Below, piece by piece: positions 32,122-39,354 of a stretch of 44,059 nucleotides of DNA. The stretch covers positions 1-44,059 of the forward strand of contig CAZNZW010000024.1 of assembly GCA_964577615.1 (NCBI GenBank), given 5' to 3'. The position numbers and the translations under genes were made by a program. This stretch comes from QNYZ01 sp964577615 (lineage in GTDB: Bacteria; Desulfobacterota; Desulfobacteria; Desulfobacterales; QNYZ01). Below the pieces are notes generated by a model. The model saw only the letters and a program-made list of their open reading frames with translations, made no database searches and was not told where the DNA came from. The stretch's first letter is position 1; each line of letters starts with the position of its first letter.

Positions 32122-32391
32122 TCAGCCTTCGATGAACTGCTTGTTCTCTTCAATAACCGCTTCGGCGATGGTAAGCGCCTCGGCCAGCGTTTCAATACCG
32201 CAGATATAGCTGTCCCGCAATTGGATCTCGAACTTCTGATCACCTGCTTTATCGGCAATGGTGCGAATGAACAGGTCCATCCGGCTGCCTATGCGAATGT
32301 AATGGGCACTGGCCAGTTCATTCCCTTTGTACTGCCATTTTCCCATGACATCATGCAAAACAAAATTTTGTATCTGTTTTGGAAAATCCAT
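32122..32391 (-). CDS. Hypothetical 89-aa protein
   Basis: The start is ATG 32391 behind AAAGGAG; the frame is open further upstream but without signals. The soluble 89-aa product reads as a small alpha/beta protein with 'FVLHDVMGKWQYKGNEL' near the N-terminus and an Ala/Glu-rich helix ('TLAEALTIAEAVIEENK') at the end. It has no Cys pair, signal peptide or membrane segment. I do not recognise the family. It is co-directional with, and 230 nt downstream of, the symporter, and copZ-copA follow after a stem-loop. Confidence 0.7.
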   Translation of the reverse strand: MDFPKQIQNFVLHDVMGKWQYKGNELASAHYIRIGSRMDLFIRTIADKAGDQKFEIQLRDSYICGIETLAEALTIAEAVIEENKQFIEG

Positions 32392-32500
32392 GTGTGACTC
32401 CTTTGTGCTGGTTATTTGTGTGGGTGTACGGTAGCCTTTGGGAAATTGTTTATCCCGAGACACCCTTTTTTCCGGTAACACCGATCAGGAACAATTACGC

Positions 32501-32591
32501 TGGTTGCTGACAGCCATGAGCAGGTAGTCAAAGGCCGTTTGAAAAATATTGCGCAGCGACAGGCGTTTTTCAGCGTGACTGCCAGCAACCA
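32501..32591. repeat. Long imperfect inverted repeat downstream of the symporter
   Basis: TGGTTGCTG (32501-32509) pairs with CAGCAACCA (32583-32591). Inside, AGTCA/TGACT (32526-32530 with 32576-32580) and TGAAAAA/TTTTTCA (32540-32546 with 32566-32572) pair in register. The whole 91 nt can fold as an interrupted hairpin. It lies 30 nt past the symporter stop and could end or protect that mRNA. On the minus strand it reads through a short open frame ending 'FDYLLMAVSNQRNCS', which might be a transposase remnant, but this is not established. Confidence 0.5.
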
Positions 32592-32620
32592 GACGGAATT
32601 GGTTTTGAGCTCCTGTTGTA

Positions 32621-33976
32621 TCAGGCGCCGGTGGTCGCCGGCGTTCCGGACTCGGGCCGGATATCCACCATTTCATCAACGTCGGTAATGGCGTTTTCCA
32701 ATCGACCCACCACGATGGCGGCCGTGGTATCGCCCCACACGTTGACGGCGGTACGAAACTGGTCAAGAATCCGGTCAATGGCCAGAATCAGGCCGATACC
32801 GTCCAGAGGCAGACCGGCGGCGGTCAACACGATTCCCATGGTCACCAGGCCGGCGCCGGGAATGGCCGCCGCACCAACGGCAGCCAGCGTCGCCGTGATA
32901 AAAATAACCACCTGCATACCGATGGTGAGGTGAATTCCCATGAGTTCGGCAATGAAAATTACGGCAATCGATTCGTAAAGCGCCGTGCCGTCCATGTTGA
33001 CCGTGGCGCCCAGCGGCAGAACAAAATTGCCGATTCTGCGATCCACACCGGCCCGCCGATGCAGGCAATCCATGGTCAGCGGCAACGTGGCCGCACTGGA
33101 GGCCGTCGACCAGGCCGTCATAACCGCCGGCAATACGGCCTTAAAGAGCCGTATCGGGCTGTAACGTCCGATAATCCACACCAGCAGACTCAAGGTGATC
33201 GCGGCGTGGATAATCAGGCCCAGCAGCACCGTAAAGCCGTATTTTGCCAGGGCTTTCAGCGCAGGGAATCCCAGATCCATGAATAACGCCGTAACCAGGA
33301 AGAAAATACAATACGGCGCAATTTCCATGACTGCCATGACGGCTTTCTGCATAATCAAGTCGATGGCATTGATTGTCTGTTTCAGTGTTTCTGTCTCCCG
33401 GCCGACCATGGCGGCAATAACCGCGATAAAAATCGTAAAAAAGATGATCTGCAGAACATTTCCCTTGGCCAGAGCCGCAGCCGGGTTTTTGGGAATCATG
33501 TTCACAAGTGTATCGATAATAATAACGACTGAGCTTTTGTCCCCAACGCCCTGATTGCTGACCTTGTCGGGAACGCCCGCCCCGATATGCAGGGCATCCA
33601 GCGCCGCTTTGTCAATACCCATCCCCGGATGAATCAGATTAACCAGGATAACGCCGGTAAGAACGGCGAGGCCGGTGGTGGCCATGTAATAGGCAATGGT
33701 TTTACCGCCGATTTTGCCCAGATCCCGGGGATCTCCCAGGTTGACCACGGCCATGAAAATAGAAGCAAACACCAGGGGGACGATCATCATCCGGAGCAAC
33801 CGAACAAAAATGTCTCCTCCATATTTAAATATCATTTTCATCATATATATCGGCCCCGATGATACGCCTGCACCGAAAGTGGTGTTCAATATCATGCCCA
33901 GCACAATCCCGGCGACGATGCCGATCAGTATTTTCCATTGCAGGTCGAGCCCTTTTTTTGCTTTGGTTTCCGACAT
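32621..33976 (-). CDS. Dicarboxylate/acidic amino-acid:cation symporter (DAACS, GltP/GltPh-like)
   Basis: This 451-aa inner-membrane protein has the DAACS hairpin motifs: HP1 'STASSAATLPLTMDCL', TM7 'NMDGTA', HP2 'AAIPGAG' and TM8 'ILDQFRTAVNVWGD'. In the archaeal glutamate transporter homologue GltPh the TM8 residues equivalent to Asp394, Arg397, Asn401 and Asp405 bind aspartate and cations. All are present here, and the Arg favours acidic side chains (glutamate, aspartate or C4-dicarboxylates). ATG 33976 follows AAAGGAGGG. It lies 60 nt downstream of a periplasmic binding-protein gene in the same operon, an unusual pairing because DAACS carriers normally work without one. Confidence 0.94.
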   Translation of the reverse strand: MSETKAKKGLDLQWKILIGIVAGIVLGMILNTTFGAGVSSGPIYMMKMIFKYGGDIFVRLLRMMIVPLVFASIFMAVVNLGDPRDLGKIGGKTIAYYMATTGLAVLTGVILVNLIHPGMGIDKAALDALHIGAGVPDKVSNQGVGDKSSVVIIIDTLVNMIPKNPAAALAKGNVLQIIFFTIFIAVIAAMVGRETETLKQTINAIDLIMQKAVMAVMEIAPYCIFFLVTALFMDLGFPALKALAKYGFTVLLGLIIHAAITLSLLVWIIGRYSPIRLFKAVLPAVMTAWSTASSAATLPLTMDCLHRRAGVDRRIGNFVLPLGATVNMDGTALYESIAVIFIAELMGIHLTIGMQVVIFITATLAAVGAAAIPGAGLVTMGIVLTAAGLPLDGIGLILAIDRILDQFRTAVNVWGDTTAAIVVGRLENAITDVDEMVDIRPESGTPATTGA

Positions 33977-34036
33977 AGTTCCCTCCTTTTAGCAGCTGAC
34001 AATCACTAAAAAACGCTTATAAGCGACCGAATTATT

Positions 34037-34996
34037 TTAGAGCTCGCCTTCTCCGACATTCCATTTGGCCGGAATTTTATAAGCGGAGAGATACTGCTGC
34101 ATAATCTGTTTGAAATATCCCTCAACGTACAGTTCGCGAATAAAAATATTCAGCATGTTGACAAAGTCCCGGTTGCCCCTTTTAACGGCAAAACCGTAAT
34201 AATCGGGCTTAAAGGGCTTGGGGAATACTTCCAGCTTGTAAAGGGCTTTGTCTTTGTGATCCGCCACCCACATTTTCAGAAAAATTTCGTCATGAACCAT
34301 GATATGAGCCTTGCCTTCGGCGACAGCGTTGGCTGCTTCTTCGTTGGTCGGGAACTCTTTCACCTGTGCTTTGGGAAAATACAGAGGAACGGATCGCGCC
34401 GGAGATTTTCCCTTGGTGACGGCAATGATGAGGTTCTGTTCCTGGCCCCGTGCCCGTAACGTATTCATCATCATTTCGTAGGATTTGACGCCGGTGAGTC
34501 CCAGCGGCCCCCCCATGCCCTTGTTCAGCATGATCGACAGGCCGGTATCATAATAAGGACTGGTGAAGTCCACTTTCTTGGCCCGCTTGAAATTGATCGT
34601 CATGCCCGCCATAACAATATCCACCTTGTCGTCCTGAACCATGGGGATCAGATCGGAGAATGAATCCGGAACGACAATCTGAAGCTTGACGCCGAGTCCC
34701 ATGGCCAGCAGCCGGGCAATATCGATGTCAACGCCCATCCGTTTTTTTTTGGAATCATCTTTGGTTTCAATTAAAGAAGAGAACTGCTTTTCATTTTTAT
34801 CTTCCTGAAAAAATGAAAAGGGTTTGAAAAGCGGGTTGACGCCGACCTTTAAAACACCGGTGGACATGATCCGATCTAACACCGGGGAGTCTCCCGTGAT
34901 AACCTCCTGAGCGCCTGCAAGGGGCATAAACAGCAGCGTTATCGCGATGAAAGCGAAAATGCGAAGAACCCGTTTTGGTGCTGTAAATAAATTCAT
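34037..34996 (-). CDS. Periplasmic amino-acid-binding protein (solute-binding family 3)
   Basis: The 319-aa protein has a signal peptide (about 1-29, cut near 'AGAQE'), then a family-3 binding fold starting 'VLDRIMSTGVLKVGVNPLFK'. The block 'IVMAGMTINFKRAKKVDF' includes the Arg that holds the alpha-carboxylate of amino-acid ligands, and 'HIMVHDEIF' provides the acidic residue typical of amino-group binding. No lipobox is seen, so it is soluble in the periplasm. ATG 34996 follows AAGGAGG. It precedes the DAACS symporter gene and is divergent from the glutamate-receptor-like channel, whose ligand-binding domain is of the same family. It may feed either system. Confidence 0.93.
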   Translation of the reverse strand: MNLFTAPKRVLRIFAFIAITLLFMPLAGAQEVITGDSPVLDRIMSTGVLKVGVNPLFKPFSFFQEDKNEKQFSSLIETKDDSKKKRMGVDIDIARLLAMGLGVKLQIVVPDSFSDLIPMVQDDKVDIVMAGMTINFKRAKKVDFTSPYYDTGLSIMLNKGMGGPLGLTGVKSYEMMMNTLRARGQEQNLIIAVTKGKSPARSVPLYFPKAQVKEFPTNEEAANAVAEGKAHIMVHDEIFLKMWVADHKDKALYKLEVFPKPFKPDYYGFAVKRGNRDFVNMLNIFIRELYVEGYFKQIMQQYLSAYKIPAKWNVGEGEL

Positions 34997-35143
34997 CGTC
35001 TAAATCCTCCTTTCCTTCATTTAAATAATGATTCGATTGTTCGAACTTGATGTATTGAATTATCACCTCCTTTGGCAATGCGGACAGAGTGGTATCGCTT
35101 ACTGAGAATATTCCAAACACGACGATGCAACTGGTAAATATTG

Positions 35144-35159
35144 TGCAAGGATCGTTCCG
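35144..35159 (-). promoter_or_regulatory. Sigma-54-like promoter facing the binding-protein and symporter genes
   Basis: Read on the minus strand, CGGAACGATCCTTGCA matches TGGCAC-N5-TTGCW except at the first and fourth bases, keeping GG and GC at the correct distance. The predicted leader would be about 135 nt. The NtrC-class regulator encoded at 39344 is the likely activator. With two mismatches it needs experimental support. Confidence 0.45.
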
Positions 35160-35422
35160 CGAAATTGCCGGCGACAGGCCGCAGGGCAAAGCCGGCCAGA
35201 CAATGATATGTACGGATGCGGATGAGGTCGATTGTATTCCATGTTTTTTGTGATTATACAGACATTTGTAACCTTCAGATAAAACCGGCTGGCCCGCCTG
35301 TAACATCGTATCACCTCGTATCAATTTTTATATACCCGCTGTTAATCGGATAAATGCACCGAACAATATTGAGCATATCATCAAATACTGGCTGATATAA
35401 GCAATCCGTCCGAGTCGCCGTT

Positions 35423-35456
35423 GTCACGTCCTGGCCCGCCCTGGCCCGCCCGTGAC
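35423..35456. repeat. Duplicated 10-mer inside an inverted repeat (possible operator)
   Basis: CTGGCCCGCC occurs twice back to back (35431-35440 and 35441-35450), bounded by GTCACG (35423-35428) and CGTGAC (35451-35456), which are reverse complements. It lies just upstream of the sigma-70-like promoter of the channel operon and is GC-rich within an AT-rich region, as expected of a regulator-binding site. Confidence 0.5.
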
Positions 35457-35462
35457 GATGCC

Positions 35463-35492
35463 TTGACAGATTTACCATTAATCGAGTATCGT
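35463..35492 (+). promoter_or_regulatory. Candidate sigma-70 promoter of the receptor operon
   Basis: TTGACA (35463-35468, perfect -35) is followed after 18 nt by TATCGT (35487-35492, 4 of 6 bases of the -10). The start would be about 55 nt before the channel ATG at 35553. A second TTGACA near 35504 lacks a good -10. Confidence 0.42.
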
Positions 35493-35552
35493 GACGCCAT
35501 GCTGTTGACAATATTTCGGTAACAACAGAAGCCGTTCTTCGAATGATATGAT

Positions 35553-36614
35553 ATGAGAATGAGACAGCACCTTTCCATTTTTATAGGCCTGATCCTGTTT
35601 TCGGTGCTTGCCGCCAATCATGCCCGGGCATCAGAAATCAGAATTGCCATTAAACAATTTCCCCCGCTGGTTTTTAAAGATGAGTTAAAGGGTTTCTGCA
35701 TTGACATGGCCAATGATATCTGCGCCCGGCACAACCTGATTCCCAGATTTATTCGCTATAACAGCGTCCCGGAAGTTCTTGAGGCTGTGGAGTCGGGCAA
35801 ATGCGATCTCGCATTTTCGGGAATCACAATCACCGCCCAACGGGAAAAAAAAGTTGATTTTTCATACCCGTTTTTCGATTCCGGACTGATGATTGCCGTT
35901 CGGGCAAAACCGGGTAATCAGACGACGCATTTGGTTGCCTTGTTAGTTAAAGTCATCGGGTTCTCAGTCGTGATCTTTTTTATCGGCCTGAGCATCGTGG
36001 CGCATTGTATCTGGCTGGTTGAAAAAGATGATGGAGACGCGCACAGCTTTTCAACAACCTATCGTCATGGCATTGTGGATGCGTACTGGTGGGCCATCGT
36101 CACCATGACCACGGTAGGGTATGGCGACAAGTGCCCCAAGAAAATTATCGGCCGGATGATTGCCACTGTTTGGATGCTGATCGGCGTTATCTGGTTCGCC
36201 GGATTCACGGCAACGCTTTCTTCCGCTTTAACGGTGGATCGTATCAATCATGGGGATATTGAGGAATTATCCGATCTTGAAAACAAACGGGTCGCCGTAA
36301 TCGAGGGGACGACCAGCGAGGCGTTTGTACGCCGGTATAATGTCAAGATGTCGCTGGCGCATTCGTTCGATGAGCTGGTTTCCCACCTTAAAACCAGCCG
36401 GGTCGAAGCAATCATTTACGATGCGCCGGCACTGATGTATCTGTCTAAAACCGATTCATCCATCAAAGTGGTGGGCGATCTTTTTGACGAGCAGCAATAC
36501 GGAGTCGTTTTCCCCGAACATCGAAACGAAAATTACAAAGAAATGTTCAATATCGACATTATTGCCATGAAAAAAAGTGGTGAACTTCGTAAAATATACG
36601 ACAAATGGTTTTAA
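35553..36614 (+). CDS. GluR0-type ligand-gated potassium channel (prokaryotic ionotropic glutamate receptor)
   Basis: The 353-aa protein has a signal peptide (about 1-27), then a family-3 ligand-binding domain interrupted by an ion pore: S1 lobe about 28-120, TM1 127-157, a re-entrant pore with the K+ selectivity filter TVGYGD at 187-192, TM2 about 197-226, and S2 lobe 227-353. That order is the ionotropic glutamate receptor plan, and the filter is that of K+ channels, as in cyanobacterial GluR0. Ligand residues are visible: Arg97 in 'ITITAQREKK' for the alpha-carboxylate and Asp290 in 'IIYDAPALMYL' for the amino group. An amino acid, plausibly glutamate, is the expected ligand. Its stop overlaps the next gene by 10 nt. 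Ligand and current are unproven. Confidence 0.93.
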   Translation: MRMRQHLSIFIGLILFSVLAANHARASEIRIAIKQFPPLVFKDELKGFCIDMANDICARHNLIPRFIRYNSVPEVLEAVESGKCDLAFSGITITAQREKKVDFSYPFFDSGLMIAVRAKPGNQTTHLVALLVKVIGFSVVIFFIGLSIVAHCIWLVEKDDGDAHSFSTTYRHGIVDAYWWAIVTMTTVGYGDKCPKKIIGRMIATVWMLIGVIWFAGFTATLSSALTVDRINHGDIEELSDLENKRVAVIEGTTSEAFVRRYNVKMSLAHSFDELVSHLKTSRVEAIIYDAPALMYLSKTDSSIKVVGDLFDEQQYGVVFPEHRNENYKEMFNIDIIAMKKSGELRKIYDKWF

Positions 36615-37510
36615 TCGAAACCCAGCTGCCACGGCCTGTGCGGCATTTTTTTCGTGTCCTGCCCTGTCTGGTTCTGGTCTGGCTGATCATTCTCAATGGA
36701 TGTCGCCCGGAGGCGCCCCGGGAGCCCGCACCGAGGACTGACAATACGAAAAAGGCCGAAGTAAACGGCTTCACCATTCCTGTTTATTCATCCGCTGCCG
36801 AACAGCTGGTCTACGCCCAGTCCCGGATCAACAATCTGCGGGAAAAAGAAACCGCGCTGCGGCTGGTGCTCGACCGCTTTCCCCAGGACAGGTATGCGTG
36901 TACCCAGGCCCGGCTCAACCTGGCCTACCTGACTCTGGGGGCCGACTATCGGCTGGCGGATCCTGCCATGTGCCGGGAAGCCCTGGCCCGTTACAGGCAG
37001 ATTATCCGCACCTATGACGACCTGTCTGGCGTATGCGCCCATGCCTACTGGTACATGGGCTGGATATACACCGCCCTGCTCGGTGACAAAAATAACGGCA
37101 TGGCCATGTACCGCATTGTTGCCGACCGCTATCCTTCCGAACAGACGGCCGGTGAATCGCCGGTTTCCTGGTTAAAACTCATGTACCCGAACCGGCCTGA
37201 TAAATCCCTGTCATCTCCCGACCAGCAGCGATTTTCATGGGCCGCTCTGGCGCTGCTCGAAATTGTCAAAAATACGGAAAATACCGTTCAGCGCAGCCGG
37301 GCACTGCTGGAACTCTGGGGTCTGGAAAAATCAGGTCCGGCAACCGGGCGGGCCATTCTGTCTGTGTTGAGATCCACCTCGTCAAATACCGACGCAGACG
37401 CCTTGCGCATGGCCCACGCATATATTCAGCATGATTTTTCCCGCAGTGTACTGATCCGGGATATTGAATCCGCCCTGAATCGCTGCCGATCCGGGGAAAT
37501 CTCAAAGTGA
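36605..37510 (+). CDS. TPR-like lipoprotein
   Basis: ATG 36605 lies within the end of the channel gene (10-nt overlap). The 301-aa product has a long basic N-terminus, a hydrophobic segment and a lipobox-like 'IILNGC' (Asn at -2 is unusual), then repeated helical hairpins of tetratricopeptide type: 'LRLVLDRFPQDRYACTQARL', 'ALARYRQIIRTYDDLSGVC' and 'AMYRIVADRYPSEQ'. It is probably an envelope-anchored adaptor. Being locked between the receptor and the kinase genes, it may link ligand binding or the channel to the kinase. I know no named family for it. Confidence 0.82.
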   Translation: MVLIETQLPRPVRHFFRVLPCLVLVWLIILNGCRPEAPREPAPRTDNTKKAEVNGFTIPVYSSAAEQLVYAQSRINNLREKETALRLVLDRFPQDRYACTQARLNLAYLTLGADYRLADPAMCREALARYRQIIRTYDDLSGVCAHAYWYMGWIYTALLGDKNNGMAMYRIVADRYPSEQTAGESPVSWLKLMYPNRPDKSLSSPDQQRFSWAALALLEIVKNTENTVQRSRALLELWGLEKSGPATGRAILSVLRSTSSNTDADALRMAHAYIQHDFSRSVLIRDIESALNRCRSGEISK

Positions 37511-39354
37511 AAAAAATACGATTCGACCGGTTTGTCCGGTTTATCCATTCTTTTCAATTTCGATTGTTCGCCGCCCTGGCTTTGATGGTTTTTACCTTTA
37601 TTCCCATTCTGGGATATCTTTCCTATCTTCAGGGAAAAAAAGTGGCCGAAGCCCAGATCGAACAATACGCGCTCAGCACGGCCACCCAGATCGCCGCCCG
37701 GGTGCAGGCCTATCTGTCCCACCACACCTCCAATGTCCGCCTGATTAAAACCATCTTCGAACATCAGTTCATCGATTCAATGGATTCCCGTGCCCTGATC
37801 CGCTACTTCCATCTGCTCAGGCAGGACCACCCGGATTTTGTCAATATCAGTTTTGGCGACCGATTCGGTCGGTTTATCATGGTGCCGCCGCAGCCACCGG
37901 AAGTTCATGAGCTCTTTGATCCGCGGGTGCGCCCCTGGTATGTGGGCGCCGTCAAGAAAAATGACGTATTCTGGACATCGGTATACATGTTTGCATCCAC
38001 GCATCAACCGGGTATCACAGCTTCGATTCCGATCATGGCCCCCGACGGTCGCCTGGTCGGCGTCTGCGGCATTGATCTTGATCTTTCCACGTTTTCCCGA
38101 TTTTTAACACGTCTTCGCATCGCCCGAAATGGTTCCGCATATATTATCGAAAACAGTTCCGGCCATGTGATCGCCCATCCGGATCTTATCAAGCCCCGAT
38201 GGGATCCGGATCAGATCAAGTTGCTCAGCGCATGCCTGACGGATCTGAGAAAAAATAAAAAACGATTCGGCACAACAATGTACAATAATCAACAATATTT
38301 CACGGCCTATACCGATTATCCGGATAATGACTGGACCCTTGGGATCACACTGCCCGTCTCCAGCTACCTGCAGCAGATGAACGTCATTAAAAAAACCACG
38401 CTGGCCATTGTCCTGGCGGCTATTCTGCTGGCATCGATTGTCAGTTATCTTTTGTCACGGACCATCACAACGCCTTTGAAAAATCTGCAGAAAGGAATCG
38501 AAACCGTCAGCCAGGGCCACCTCGACTATCAGGTACCGGTACAATCTCCCGACGTGGTCGGCGCTCTGGCCAGCGCTTATAACCAGATGGCCTTGTCGTT
38601 GAAAAACAGCCGGGAAGAGCTTAAAAGCACACTGGCGGCTTTGGCGGAAAAAGAGAAAATGGCCGCATTGGGCCAGCTCACCGCCGGTATCGCTCACGAA
38701 ATTAAAAACCCGCTTGGCATCATTCTCGGGTCCGCCGAAGTGGCCGCCAATACCACCCGTCCCATTGAAATGCGGGAAAAGGCCACCCAGTTCATCATCG
38801 ACGAAGTCATGCGGCTCGACAAAACCCTGAAAGGATTTCTCGCTTTTGCCAAACCCGCCCCGCCCCGATTTGAATCCGCCGATCTGCAGAGTATCCTGAC
38901 CGACACCCTGGCAATCTGCGCCGAAGCGCTGCGGCAGAAAGATATTACGGTCAAAAAAACGTTCGCCGCGGATACGGCCCGCTGCCGGGTCGATCCCGAC
39001 CAGATACACCAGATTTTTATCAATCTGATTTTAAACGCGATCGACGCCATGCCCGATGGCGGACAGTTGACCCTTGGCACGGAAATCCAAAGTGATCCTC
39101 ACCGCCCCGAGCCGCCCCGCCTGGCCGTTTCGATCTCCGACAGCGGCACGGGCATCGCCCCGGAACATTTGAAGACTGTTTTCGAGCCATTTATCAGCTA
39201 TAAAGATGAGGGCACCGGTCTGGGGCTGGCCGTGGTCAAACAGATTGTAAAGCATCACCAGGCCACCATTGACGTCCACAGCCGCCCGGATCACGGCACA
39301 ACCTTTACATTGACGTTTCCCTGTAAAATTCGAGAGGATATCAATGGCGCATAA
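37507..39354 (+). CDS. Cache-HAMP sensor histidine kinase
   Basis: The start is a GTG overlapping the previous stop (GTGA). The 615-aa protein has TM1 about 18-42, a periplasmic double-Cache sensor about 45-290 (with 'DPRVRPWY' and 'TASIPIMAPDGRLVGVCGID'), TM2 about 297-318, HAMP about 318-370, a short coiled linker, HisKA with the phosphorylated His397 in 'GIAHEIKNPLG', and HATPase with N-box 'NLILNAIDAMPDGG', 'DSGTGI' and 'GTGLGLAVVKQIV'. Double-Cache sensors commonly bind amino acids or carboxylates. Its partner is the sigma-54 regulator encoded next, with an 11-nt overlap. Confidence 0.94.
   Translation: MKKIRFDRFVRFIHSFQFRLFAALALMVFTFIPILGYLSYLQGKKVAEAQIEQYALSTATQIAARVQAYLSHHTSNVRLIKTIFEHQFIDSMDSRALIRYFHLLRQDHPDFVNISFGDRFGRFIMVPPQPPEVHELFDPRVRPWYVGAVKKNDVFWTSVYMFASTHQPGITASIPIMAPDGRLVGVCGIDLDLSTFSRFLTRLRIARNGSAYIIENSSGHVIAHPDLIKPRWDPDQIKLLSACLTDLRKNKKRFGTTMYNNQQYFTAYTDYPDNDWTLGITLPVSSYLQQMNVIKKTTLAIVLAAILLASIVSYLLSRTITTPLKNLQKGIETVSQGHLDYQVPVQSPDVVGALASAYNQMALSLKNSREELKSTLAALAEKEKMAALGQLTAGIAHEIKNPLGIILGSAEVAANTTRPIEMREKATQFIIDEVMRLDKTLKGFLAFAKPAPPRFESADLQSILTDTLAICAEALRQKDITVKKTFAADTARCRVDPDQIHQIFINLILNAIDAMPDGGQLTLGTEIQSDPHRPEPPRLAVSISDSGTGIAPEHLKTVFEPFISYKDEGTGLGLAVVKQIVKHHQATIDVHSRPDHGTTFTLTFPCKIREDINGA

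Larger units (their letters stand above)
34997..35552. other. Divergent control region of the transport and receptor operons
   Basis: These 556 nt separate the minus-strand binding-protein gene from the plus-strand channel gene. I see a sigma-54-like element facing the binding-protein gene (35144-35159), a duplicated 10-mer framed by an inverted repeat (35423-35456), a sigma-70-like promoter facing the channel gene (35463-35492) and an 8-bp palindrome GTTCGAAC (35039-35046) in the binding-protein leader. Short open frames here have no coding support. Confidence 0.7.

Noticed and set aside
34797..35324. Open frames in the divergent control region (both strands)
   Set aside because: They lack ribosome-binding sites, have no recognisable domains and overlap the binding-protein start or the promoter elements.
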